Assembly: GCF_003051005.1 (NCBI RefSeq) | Contig: NZ_QAOW01000001.1 | Location: 806,001 to 870,000, forward strand | Direction: 5' to 3' | Source of the DNA: Rhodococcus sp. OK519 | GTDB lineage: Bacteria > Actinomycetota > Actinomycetes > Mycobacteriales > Mycobacteriaceae | DNA: 64,000 nt | The notes under the pieces: generated by a model | Databases searched by the model: none | Seen by the model: the letters and a program-made list of their open reading frames with translations, nothing else | Told to the model about the DNA's origin: nothing | Made by a program: the position numbers and the translations under genes | In this document: piece after piece, positions 49,332 to 57,619 of the stretch | Numbering within the stretch: position 1 is the first letter of the stretch | Layout: each line of letters opens with the position of its first letter

Positions 49332-50111
49332 ATGGCTGAGTTTGTGACTCTCGAGGTTTCCGAAGGTATCGGCACGATCCGTCTGGCGCGTCCCCCGATG
49401 AACGCCCTGAACCGTCAGGTGCAGGAGGAGATTCGGGCGGCGTCGCGGCAGGCGACTGTCGATCCGGAGGTCAAGGCCGTCATCGTCTACGGTGGCGAGA
49501 AGGTGTTCGCGGCGGGTGCCGACATCAAGGAGATGGCGGAGCTCGACTTCGTGCAGATGAGCGAGATCATCGCCGACCTGCAGTCGGCTCTCGGTGCGAT
49601 CGCCGACATCCCGAAGCCCACCGTTGCCGCGATCACCGGCTACGCGCTCGGCGGCGGCCTCGAGGTCGCGCTCGGCGCCGACCGTCGCATCGCCGGCGAC
49701 AACGTCAAGCTCGGTGTGCCGGAGATCCTGCTGGGCATCATCCCCGGCGGCGGTGGCACTCAGCGTCTCGCGCGCCTGGTGGGTCCGGCCAAGGCCAAGG
49801 ACATGGTTTTCACGGGCCGCTTCGTCGGCGCCGAGGAAGCCCTGCAGATCGGCCTGATCGACGAGATGGTCGCGCCCGACGAGGTGTACAACGCGGCCCG
49901 CACGTGGGCGTCGCAGTTCACCGGCGGCGCGAGCCGTGCGATCGCCGCTGCCAAGGCCGCGATCGACCAGGGTCTCGATACCGATCTGGCGACGGGACTG
50001 AAGATCGAGCAGCACCTGTTCGCGTCGCTGTTCGCGACGGCGGACCGCACCATCGGCATGGAGTCGTTCGTCGAGAACGGCCCCGGCAAGGCGAAGTTCA
50101 CCGGCAAGTAG
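49332..50111 (+). CDS. enoyl-CoA hydratase (EchA17-like)
   Basis: 259 residues, crotonase fold. FAAGADIKEMAELD is the acyl-CoA-binding motif; ALGGGLEVALGADRRIAG and VPEILLGIIPGGGGTQRL contain both catalytic glutamates and the oxyanion hole. It hydrates trans-2-enoyl-CoA in fatty-acid degradation. The gene order matches Rv3039c from memory. Confidence 0.95.
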   Translation: MAEFVTLEVSEGIGTIRLARPPMNALNRQVQEEIRAASRQATVDPEVKAVIVYGGEKVFAAGADIKEMAELDFVQMSEIIADLQSALGAIADIPKPTVAAITGYALGGGLEVALGADRRIAGDNVKLGVPEILLGIIPGGGGTQRLARLVGPAKAKDMVFTGRFVGAEEALQIGLIDEMVAPDEVYNAARTWASQFTGGASRAIAAAKAAIDQGLDTDLATGLKIEQHLFASLFATADRTIGMESFVENGPGKAKFTGK

Positions 50112-50117
50112 CCGTCC

Positions 50118-50180
50118 CGCGTTTTGCGCACTTGTCGTCGTTCTCGGGTCCGGGAAACCACGACAAGTGCGCAAAACGCG
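50118..50180. repeat. perfect 20-bp inverted repeat after the enoyl-CoA hydratase
   Basis: CGCGTTTTGCGCACTTGTCG (50118-50137) and its exact complement at 50161-50180, separated by 23 nt. It could end transcription of the hydratase or be a member of a dispersed intergenic repeat family. There is no T run. Confidence 0.7.
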
Positions 50181-50240
50181 TCACCGTGAGAGCGAAAACT
50201 AGAACTTGTTCATTCCTTACCATTCGGTAGGATTCTCGGC

Positions 50241-51215
50241 ATGACTGCAAGCCCCCAAGACCCCGCGCCCAACCCGCACGCCACGGCCGAAGAGGTCGAG
50301 GCTGCGCTGCGGGACACCAAGCTTGCCCAGGTCTTGTACCACGACTGGGAAGCCGAGACCTACGACGACAAGTGGTCCATCTCGTACGACGAGCGCTGCA
50401 TCGACTACGCGCGCGGTCGCTTCGACGCCGTCGCGGGCGACCAACCGCTGCCGTACGAGCGGGCCCTCGAGCTGGGTTGCGGAACGGGCTTCTTCCTGCT
50501 GAACCTGATGCAGGGCGGTGTCGCGAAGACCGGGTCGGTCACCGACCTGTCCCCGGGCATGGTGAAGGTCGCGATGCGCAATGCCGAGCACCTCGGACTG
50601 CCCGTCGACGGTCGCGTCGCCGACGCCGAGACCATCCCGTACGAGGACAACACCTTCGACCTGGTCGTCGGGCATGCGGTCCTGCATCACATCCCGGACG
50701 TCGAGCAGTCGCTCCGTGAGGTGCTGCGCGTGCTCAAGCCGGGCGGCCGTTTCGTCTTCGCCGGTGAGCCCAGCACCATCGGAAACTTCTACGCCCGCTG
50801 GCTCGGCCGCGCGACGTGGGCCGCGACCACGAACGTGACCAAGCTGCCGTTCCTGGCCGACTGGCGTCGTCCGCAGGCCGAACTCGACGAGTCGTCCCGT
50901 GCCGCCGCGCTCGAGGCGGTCGTCGACCTGCACACTTTCGATCCCACCGACCTCGAGAACATCGCGAAGTCGGCCGGCGCCGTCGAGGTCAAGGCGAAGA
51001 CGGAGGAGTTCGCCGCGGCACTGCTCGGCTGGCCGGTTCGCACCTTCGAGGCCGCCGTGCCGCCGGAGAAGCTGAGCTGGGGCTGGGCCAAGTTCGCGTT
51101 CGGCGGCTTCAAGACGCTGAGCTGGGTCGACGACAAGGTGCTCCAGCACGTTGTCCCGCGCAACTTCTTCTACAACGTGATGATCACCGGCGTGAAGCCG
51201 GGCGCCACCGACTGA
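50241..51215 (+). CDS. SAM-dependent methyltransferase (Rv3038c-like)
   Basis: 324 residues. SAM motif I ALELGCGTGFFLLNL, then VTDLSPGMVKVAMRNAEHLG, GHAVLHHIPDVEQSL and VLKPGGRFVFAGEPS are class I methyltransferase blocks. A C-terminal helical domain (residues 215-320) with FGGFKTLSWVDDKV is unlike UbiE and may bind a large lipid or glycan substrate. It belongs to the conserved block shared with the methylglucose lipopolysaccharide genes. Confidence 0.9.
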   Translation: MTASPQDPAPNPHATAEEVEAALRDTKLAQVLYHDWEAETYDDKWSISYDERCIDYARGRFDAVAGDQPLPYERALELGCGTGFFLLNLMQGGVAKTGSVTDLSPGMVKVAMRNAEHLGLPVDGRVADAETIPYEDNTFDLVVGHAVLHHIPDVEQSLREVLRVLKPGGRFVFAGEPSTIGNFYARWLGRATWAATTNVTKLPFLADWRRPQAELDESSRAAALEAVVDLHTFDPTDLENIAKSAGAVEVKAKTEEFAAALLGWPVRTFEAAVPPEKLSWGWAKFAFGGFKTLSWVDDKVLQHVVPRNFFYNVMITGVKPGATD

Positions 51216-51232
51216 GCTGAGCCGAACGAGCT

Positions 51233-52390
51233 TTGGGATACGAATTCACCACCGACGACGTCGGCTACCTGCGTAGCGCCGAGGGCATTGCGGCGCTTGC
51301 AGAAACGGCCGAGTCGGAGCTGTCCACGCGCACGCGTCTGGCCGACATCGGCCGCGCGCGTGCGCGTTTCGGCGACCGTGCGGCCCTCCTGGTCGAGACG
51401 GTCCTGCTGCGGCGCAAGGCCGAGGCCAAACTGTCGGGGACGGAGTCCTGGCTGTTCACCGACGACGCGCTGCAGCAGGCCACCCCACTCGTCGTCGCCC
51501 GGCACCGCGGCCAACGCCTGGCGGGACGTCGGGTCCACGACGTGACATGTTCGATAGGTGCCGAACTGTCGGCGCTGGTTCCGTTGGCGGACACGGTGAT
51601 CGGCAGCGACCTCGATACGGTGCGGCTCGCGATGGCGGCCCACAACGTTCCCGGCGCCTCGCTGGTCCGGGCCGACGCATTGCGGCCCTGTACCCGCGAC
51701 ACCGTCGTGATCGCCGATCCGGCACGACGTTCCGGCGGCAAGCGCACCCACGATCCGGCCGCGTTGATGCCGCCGTTGCCCGACCTCCTCGACGTCTATG
51801 CCGGCCGCGATCTCGCGGTCAAGTGTGCTCCGGGCCTGGACTTCGACCGTCTCGACTGGGATGGCGAGGTGGAGATCGTTTCACTCGACGGCGGCGTCCG
51901 TGAGGCGTGCCTGTGGTCACCGGGCCTGTCCGGAACCGGAGTGAGCCGACGGGCGAGTGTGCTGCGCTCGGACGGGACGGCGTGGGAGATCACCGATGCC
52001 GAGTCCGACGAGATTCCCGAGCGCGAGCCGGGGGAGTGGATCGTCGATCCGGACGGCGCGGTGGTGCGGGCCGGTCTGGTGCGCCACTACGCGGCCCGGC
52101 ACGGGTTGTGGCAATTGGACCCGCGGATCGCGTATCTCACGGGCGACAGCGTGCCCGACGGGGTTCGGGGGTTCCGGGTGCTGGCACGGCTCAAGTACAC
52201 CGAGAAGGCGCTGCGTCAGGAACTGACGGCTCGGGACTGCGGCTCGGCCGAGATCCTGGTTCGCGGTCTCGACATCGACCCCGCTGTGCTGCGCCCGCGC
52301 TTGAAGTTGCGCGGCACCACGGCGATGTCGGTGGTGCTCACCCGGATCGGGCGCACTCCCGTCGCGTTCGTGTGCGCCGCGCGGGACTGA
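51233..52390 (+). CDS. methyltransferase-like protein with THUMP-like C-terminus (Rv3037c-like)
   Basis: 385 residues from TTG 51233. VHDVTCSIGAELSAL is a variant SAM motif, GSDLDTVRLAMAAHN follows, VIADPARRSGGKRT is a DPxR-type block, and the C-terminal RLKYTEKALRQELTARDCGSAE is the THUMP-like part. An RNA-methyltransferase-derived fold is likely; in M. tuberculosis the orthologue was proposed for the 6-O-methylglucose pathway. Neither role is shown here. Confidence 0.85.
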   Translation: MGYEFTTDDVGYLRSAEGIAALAETAESELSTRTRLADIGRARARFGDRAALLVETVLLRRKAEAKLSGTESWLFTDDALQQATPLVVARHRGQRLAGRRVHDVTCSIGAELSALVPLADTVIGSDLDTVRLAMAAHNVPGASLVRADALRPCTRDTVVIADPARRSGGKRTHDPAALMPPLPDLLDVYAGRDLAVKCAPGLDFDRLDWDGEVEIVSLDGGVREACLWSPGLSGTGVSRRASVLRSDGTAWEITDAESDEIPEREPGEWIVDPDGAVVRAGLVRHYAARHGLWQLDPRIAYLTGDSVPDGVRGFRVLARLKYTEKALRQELTARDCGSAEILVRGLDIDPAVLRPRLKLRGTTAMSVVLTRIGRTPVAFVCAARD

Positions 52391-52393
52391 CTG

Positions 52394-53698
52394 CTACTTC
52401 AGCACGAACAGTTCGCCGATGAGCGTGGGTGTGAGTACCTCGCCGCCCGGTCCGACGGAGGTACCGGCGGTGGCGCCGGTCGCTCCGGGCAGCACATCCT
52501 GATCGAGTGTTTCGCCGGTCGAGGCGTCGAACGTGAGTAGCGCTGGTCCGGTGCCGTCCCGGACGGCGGTGTAGGCCACGGAACCCGCCGTCTGCGCCGA
52601 GGCCCCGATCTGCACCACGTCGGCGCGCTCCCAGAGCACCTCGGGGTGGTCGCCGCGGTCCCGCAGGGCCAGGAGTCTCCCGTTCTCGCCGCCCGCCGGG
52701 ATGATCACCTCGCGGTCGGAGACGGATGGGCCGCTGCGCACCGCGTAGCCGAGGTCGTAATTCCATTTCGGGGTGCCCGTTTCGGCTTCGAGGGCCCACA
52801 GATGTCCGGCATTGTCGTTGGCGTACACGGTCTTTCCGTCCTGAGACAGAACCGGACCGGATGCGCTTCCCCCGGCGAGGGTGGCGGTGGACCACTCTTC
52901 GGTGATCTTCGGCTTGTCACCGCCGGAGTACCGGAGAGCGATCAGGTCGGCCTGCGGAGCGCCGGGACGCCAGAACGTGACCACGATTCGCCCGTTCTCG
53001 AGATCGATCGTGGGTGCGGTCGCGACAGGGCACAGCGGAGATCCGGAGAAGCAGTCGTCGAGCCCGAGGCCGTTCGGCAGCGGATCGATGTTCGCGCCCT
53101 GCGTGTACGACGCCGGCGGGATGAGGTCGTACGGTGCTGTCACGGTGCGGCCGGTGTGCGGGTCGAGGACGTTGGCCTGCCCCAGTTGCGTCACGAAAAG
53201 CAGGTGGCCGTCTCCGGTGAACTGGGCCGACAGTGGGGTTCCGGTGACCGGTGTGCGCCAGCGCAATTGGCCACGCTCGTCGAACGAGAGCATCGCGCCT
53301 TCCTCGCCCACGTACGTGTTCGTCGTCGCGTCGACGACGGGTGTCGACAGGGACGCGCCCGGCCCGACCCGGGCACACCAGCGTTTGCGGCCGGCGTCGA
53401 TCTGGAACGAGAAGAGGTTGCAGCCGTCCTCGGTGCGGGCGGTGAGGAAGATCTGACCGTTCGCGGCCACCGCCGCATTGGTCGTCGTCGGGCCGCCCAG
53501 CGGACGCGACCACTGGACGTCGAGGGAGCGCGATCCCGACACGTCGCTCGTGTCGCTGTTGCGGGCATCGGAATGCATGCCGGGCCAACCGCCGGCACCG
53601 AAGACGTCCTCGGTGCCCGAATCTCCGCCGCACCCTGCGAGAAGGAGGGCCGAGATCGTCGTCAGCGCCGCCGCCGACGACCGCAGGGCACGCCGCAT
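52394..53698 (-). CDS. PQQ-like beta-propeller lipoprotein (Rv3035-like)
   Basis: 434 residues with lipobox LLLAGCGGD. Repeats such as GKTVYANDNAGHLWALEAETG, NTYVGEEGAMLSFDERGQL and GEVLTPTLIGELFVLK are beta-propeller blades of the PQQ/BamB type, about seven in all. It is anchored outside the membrane. The function is unknown; BamB-like assembly or sugar binding are options. Convergent with the THUMP-like gene and divergent from ald. Confidence 0.88.
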   Translation of the reverse strand: MRRALRSSAAALTTISALLLAGCGGDSGTEDVFGAGGWPGMHSDARNSDTSDVSGSRSLDVQWSRPLGGPTTTNAAVAANGQIFLTARTEDGCNLFSFQIDAGRKRWCARVGPGASLSTPVVDATTNTYVGEEGAMLSFDERGQLRWRTPVTGTPLSAQFTGDGHLLFVTQLGQANVLDPHTGRTVTAPYDLIPPASYTQGANIDPLPNGLGLDDCFSGSPLCPVATAPTIDLENGRIVVTFWRPGAPQADLIALRYSGGDKPKITEEWSTATLAGGSASGPVLSQDGKTVYANDNAGHLWALEAETGTPKWNYDLGYAVRSGPSVSDREVIIPAGGENGRLLALRDRGDHPEVLWERADVVQIGASAQTAGSVAYTAVRDGTGPALLTFDASTGETLDQDVLPGATGATAGTSVGPGGEVLTPTLIGELFVLK

Positions 53699-53744
53699 TA
53701 CATCTCCTCGAGTCGGAATCCGTCCGGACCAGAGACTATCCCGG

Positions 53745-53786
53745 CCACGATTGGGCGTCGGGCAACCGCCCCACGCCCAATCGTGG
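53745..53786. repeat. inverted repeat in the divergent ald promoter region
   Basis: CCACGATTGGGCGT (53745-53758) and ACGCCCAATCGTGG (53773-53786), perfect 14-bp arms with a 14-nt spacer, 41 nt before ald. It could be an operator for a dimeric regulator of ald or of the lipoprotein gene. Confidence 0.55.
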
Positions 53787-53826
53787 GACCCTCGAAGGAC
53801 GGATCCGTTCCCGCGGAGGAGCCATC

Positions 53827-54963
53827 ATGAGAATTGGTGTGCCGAAGGAGATCAAGAGCGGTGAACTGCGGGTGGCGCTGACCCCGCTGGCCGTCAACGA
53901 GTTACGCGCACGCGGCCACGACGTCCTGGTCGAGCGCGGGGCGGGGATCGGGTCCTCGATGCCCGACGGCGAGTTCGTCGCGGCGGGCGCGCGCATTCTC
54001 GAGCGGGCCGAGGACGTGTGGGCCGAGGCCGACCTGATCGTGAAGGTCAAGGAGCCGCTGACGCCGGAGTTCCCGCTCATGCGGCGCGGGCAGGTGCTGT
54101 TCACCTACCTCCATCTCGCGGCCTCACTGGAGTGCACGGAGGCGCTCCTGTCGAGTGGTGTCACCGCAATCGCGTACGAGACCGTCGAACGGTCCGACGG
54201 GTCGCTGCCCCTACTCGCGCCGATGAGCGAGGTGGCCGGTCGCGTGGCCACACAGGTGGGCGCCCACGCGCTGCAGGCCACGGCCGGGGGCGTGGGGCGG
54301 GGGATTCTGCTCGGGGGAGTTGCGGGCGTGCCGCCGGGTCGGGTCGTGGTGATCGGGGCCGGCAGCGCGGGCACACACGCGACCGCGGTCGCGGTCGGTA
54401 TGGGGGCGTCTGTGACGGTTCTCGACAAGGATGTCGAACGATTGCGGGCACTGCATGCCCGCTTCGGATCCCGCATTGCGACGGCCGTCTCGACCCGCAC
54501 CGAACTCGAACAGACGCTCGTCGACGCGGACCTGGTGATCGGTGCGGTGCTGCTGCACGGTGCGCGGGCGCCGCGACTCGTCACGTCCGAGCAGGTCGAG
54601 AGGATGCTCCCGGGCAGTGTTCTCGTCGACATCGCGATCGACCAGGGCGGGTGCTTCGAGGATTCGCGACCGACCACACACGACAATCCGACGTTTATGG
54701 TTCACGGTTCAATTGTCTATGCGGTTCCCAATATGCCGAGCATTGTTCCCCATACGTCCACCCGCGCTTTGGTAAATGTAACCCTTCCGTTTGTTTCCGC
54801 CGTTGCCGAAAAAGGTTGGCGTTCGGCGATGCGGGCCGATCCGGCATTGGCCGAGGGGTTGAACACCTGGTCCGGTCAGGTGACGCACGCCCCGGTCGCG
54901 TCCGCGCACGCCCTCCCGTTCGTGGCGGTGGAAAGTGCCCTGAACGGCGGAAATGTCCGATAG
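53827..54963 (+). CDS. ald: alanine dehydrogenase
   Basis: 378 residues. IGVPKEIKSGELRVALTP carries substrate residues, VKVKEPLTPE and FTYLHLAASLE follow, VVVIGAGSAGTHATAVA is the NAD loop and IDQGGCFE is the late active-site block. It interconverts alanine with pyruvate and ammonia. The ribosome site GCGGAGGAGCC is strong. From about 54690 the codons turn AT-rich (TTT, GTA, AAT, AAA) although the protein stays normal. The gene interrupts the Rv3035-Rv3034c order. Confidence 0.96.
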   Translation: MRIGVPKEIKSGELRVALTPLAVNELRARGHDVLVERGAGIGSSMPDGEFVAAGARILERAEDVWAEADLIVKVKEPLTPEFPLMRRGQVLFTYLHLAASLECTEALLSSGVTAIAYETVERSDGSLPLLAPMSEVAGRVATQVGAHALQATAGGVGRGILLGGVAGVPPGRVVVIGAGSAGTHATAVAVGMGASVTVLDKDVERLRALHARFGSRIATAVSTRTELEQTLVDADLVIGAVLLHGARAPRLVTSEQVERMLPGSVLVDIAIDQGGCFEDSRPTTHDNPTFMVHGSIVYAVPNMPSIVPHTSTRALVNVTLPFVSAVAEKGWRSAMRADPALAEGLNTWSGQVTHAPVASAHALPFVAVESALNGGNVR

Positions 54964-55064
54964 CGGTAAACGTCATCGATGGAATTCGGCCGGGCGATGA
55001 TCGTTGCAGATCGTTTATCGAATTCGGTTGCGACACGCGGCAGGAAATTGTGTCTAATGGATTC

Positions 55065-55499
55065 ATGCAGCCGGGAACGCGGACAGAATCCGAAGTCGAC
55101 GCGCAGCAACCCATGATGTCCCCGGCCGATGTATTGCCGCCGGACCCCTGTCCGGAGGAGTCGAGTCCGATCCCCGATCCTGTTGCGCCGCCCAGGAATT
55201 CCGTCGCCCCCGGGGCGGACGACTTCATCCTCGGCACGCCGGCCGCGGGGCGAGCGATCACCGGGGCCCTCGTCGCGGGCATCGCCGCGACGGTGGGAAT
55301 CGTGATGGTCTCGGTCGTCGCGATGTTGATCACCGCGCTGGCCGGCACGCTCATCGCGTACGCCGTCGCACACGACGACGAGTGGGTGCGGGCGTTCCGT
55401 CGTCGCCGCGCCCGCCGCCGCCACGTTCTCGTCGTTCCCGGCTACACGCGGCACCTGTGGGCCGGTCATCACGGCGTCGGTCGACACGCTGCGACCTGA
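55065..55499 (+). CDS. small hypothetical membrane protein
   Basis: 144 residues from ATG 55065. An acidic, Pro-rich N-terminus (residues 1-55) precedes one long hydrophobic stretch or hairpin (ITGALVAGIAATVGIVMVSV and on to LIAYAVA) and a very basic end (RAFRRRRARRRHVLV). I do not recognise a family. There is no strong ribosome site, so the start is uncertain. A GC-rich shadow frame on the other strand is less plausible because it lacks domain logic. Confidence 0.5.
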   Translation: MQPGTRTESEVDAQQPMMSPADVLPPDPCPEESSPIPDPVAPPRNSVAPGADDFILGTPAAGRAITGALVAGIAATVGIVMVSVVAMLITALAGTLIAYAVAHDDEWVRAFRRRRARRRHVLVVPGYTRHLWAGHHGVGRHAAT

Positions 55500-55562
55500 C
55501 CACGATCCGACAGGCGGGGCACGTGACCGGGCGCACACTCGTGGTCCGTAGGCTTATGTCCC

Positions 55563-56348
55563 ATGACGAGCATGTGGGGCGCACCGTTGCGCACGAGGTG
55601 GCGCGGATCCCGACGTCGGGACAGTGAGCAGGCCCGTTTCCTGACGGTGGCCTCGCTCAGATGGGTGATCGCGCACAAGGCGTACACGCCGTGGTACCTG
55701 GTCCGCTACTACCGCCTGGCGAAGTTCAAGCTCGCCAACCCGCACATCATCACGCGCGGCATGGTGTTCCTGGGCAAGAACGTCGAGATCCACTCCACCC
55801 CCGGTCTGTCCCGCATGGAGATCGGCAAGTGGGTTCACATCGGTGACGGCAACGCCCTGCGCTGCCACGAGGGGTCCCTCCGGATCGGCGACAAGGTCGT
55901 CTTCGGCAAGGACAACGTCGTCAACACGTACCTCGACATCGAGATCGGCGCGTCCACCCTCGTCGCCGACTGGTGCTACATCTGCGACTTCGACCACCGC
56001 ATGGACGACGTCAACGTGGCGATCAAGGATCAGGGCATCGTGAAGGGCCCGGTGCGGATCGGTCCCGACACCTGGATCGCGGCCAAGGTGACGGTTCTGC
56101 GTAACACCCGTGTCGGCCGCGGCTGTGTGCTCGGCGCGCATGCGGTCGTCAAGGGCGACATCCCCGACTTCAGCATCGCCGTGGGCTCACCGGCCAAGGC
56201 CGTCAAGAACCGCAGGGCCGACTGGGAGTCCGGGGCGGCGGATCGGGCGAAGTACATCGCGGCGCTCGAGGACATCGCCCGCAAGAAGACCGCCACGAAC
56301 GGGGCCGACGCCGTCCCCGCGGTGAACGGGAACGGCGCCGGAGCCTGA
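55563..56348 (+). CDS. left-handed beta-helix acyltransferase (Rv3034c-like)
   Basis: 261 residues. Hexapeptide repeats run from about residue 65 (IITRGMVFLGKNVEI) to 215: IGKWVHIGDGNAL, IGDKVVFGKDNVV, IGASTLVADWCY, IGPDTWIAAKVTVLRNTRVGRGCVLGAHAVV. It is likely the acetyl or acyl transferase of the methylglucose lipopolysaccharide cluster. The C-terminus is low-complexity Ala/Asn. The ATG at 55563 has no strong ribosome site. Confidence 0.92.
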   Translation: MTSMWGAPLRTRWRGSRRRDSEQARFLTVASLRWVIAHKAYTPWYLVRYYRLAKFKLANPHIITRGMVFLGKNVEIHSTPGLSRMEIGKWVHIGDGNALRCHEGSLRIGDKVVFGKDNVVNTYLDIEIGASTLVADWCYICDFDHRMDDVNVAIKDQGIVKGPVRIGPDTWIAAKVTVLRNTRVGRGCVLGAHAVVKGDIPDFSIAVGSPAKAVKNRRADWESGAADRAKYIAALEDIARKKTATNGADAVPAVNGNGAGA

Positions 56349-56371
56349 TCCTTCGGGGACCGGGACGTGCG

Positions 56372-57619
56372 CTACCGGCCGGGTAGCGGACGCTCCGGAA
56401 TCGCCGGGCGGGCCAGCGGATGCCGGACCCGTCGCTTCGCGGCGGCGTACACCTGTGCGGTCTCCTCGGCGACCTTGTGCCAGTCGAAGTCCGAGGTGAG
56501 ACGCTCACGTGCCGCCACTGCGCGCTGCTGCGCGGCCGCAGGGGCGTCGAGCACCTCGCGCGCCGCGGAGGTGAGCCCGTCCACGTCGCCCGGCTCGAAC
56601 GACAGTCCGGTGACACCGTCGACGACGGCCTCGCCGAGCCCGCCCGCGGTCGACGTGATGAGCGGTGTGCCCGCTGCAGCGGCCTCGAGCGCGATGATGC
56701 CGAACGGCTCGTACCTGCTGGGCAGGACGATCGCGTCGGCTCCGTGCAGCCAGCCCAGCAGGTCCTCGTGGTCGAGGTTGCCGAGGAACGTCACCGATCG
56801 CGCGACCCGATGGGTGCGGGCCTGCTGCTGCAGCCACTCGAACTGGGTGCCCTCGCCTGCGATGGCGAGCGTCGTCCCGGGGTGGCTGCGCCGGATCCGC
56901 GGCAGCGCGGCGATCGCGTCCTGCACGCCCTTCTCGTACTCGAGCCGCCCCACGTACAGCAGTGTCGCGGGACCGGGCCGGGGTGCGCGCGGACGGAAAC
57001 TCCAGGTCGTGACGTCGATGCCGTTGCGGATCACCGTGACGGGAGGCAACTCCGGGCCGTACAGCTCGGTGACCTCGTCCTGCATCGACGCCGAGCACGT
57101 GATGATCGAGTCGGACTCGTTGGCGAGCCACCACTCCACCGAGTGCACCTGACGGTTGATCCGCCCCGAGATCCAGCCGCTGTGGCGGCCGGCCTCCGAC
57201 GCGTGCAGCGTCGAGACGAGCGGGACGTCGTAGAACTCGGCGAGTGCAATGGCGGGGTGCGCCACGAGCCAGTCGTGGGCGTGCACGACGTCGGGCTGCC
57301 AGCCCTCGCCGATCCCCTCCTTCGCCAACGCCACGCCGGCGCGGACCATGGCGTGACCCATCGCGAGCGTCCACGCCAGCATGTCCTCGCCGAAGATGAA
57401 GTGCGGCGGGTCCTCGGCGACCGCGACCACCAACACGCCGTCGGCGATCTCCGTCGTCGTGGGATGCGTCGACGGGTCGGTGCCCGACGGCCGGCGGGAC
57501 AGCACGACCACCTCGTGGCCGGCCGCGGCGAGTTCCGTGGCGAGATGGTGGACGTGTCGTCCCAGCCCGCCGACGACGACCGGCGGGTACTCCCACGACA
57601 CGATCAAGATCTTCATCAC
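56372..57619 (-). CDS. GT4 glycosyltransferase (Rv3032-like alpha-1,4-glucosyltransferase)
   Basis: 415 residues. SWEYPPVVVGGLGRHVHHLA opens the acceptor domain, VIRNGIDVTTWSF and LYVGRLEYEKGVQDAIAAL the donor domain, and LPSRYEPFGIIALEAAAAGTPL holds the EX7E nucleotide-sugar motif. The N-terminal GGLGRHV loop is glycogen-synthase-like, fitting alpha-1,4-glucan elongation. The ATG overlaps the GH57 stop, so the two act together. Confidence 0.94.
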   Translation of the reverse strand: MMKILIVSWEYPPVVVGGLGRHVHHLATELAAAGHEVVVLSRRPSGTDPSTHPTTTEIADGVLVVAVAEDPPHFIFGEDMLAWTLAMGHAMVRAGVALAKEGIGEGWQPDVVHAHDWLVAHPAIALAEFYDVPLVSTLHASEAGRHSGWISGRINRQVHSVEWWLANESDSIITCSASMQDEVTELYGPELPPVTVIRNGIDVTTWSFRPRAPRPGPATLLYVGRLEYEKGVQDAIAALPRIRRSHPGTTLAIAGEGTQFEWLQQQARTHRVARSVTFLGNLDHEDLLGWLHGADAIVLPSRYEPFGIIALEAAAAGTPLITSTAGGLGEAVVDGVTGLSFEPGDVDGLTSAAREVLDAPAAAQQRAVAARERLTSDFDWHKVAEETAQVYAAAKRRVRHPLARPAIPERPLPGR

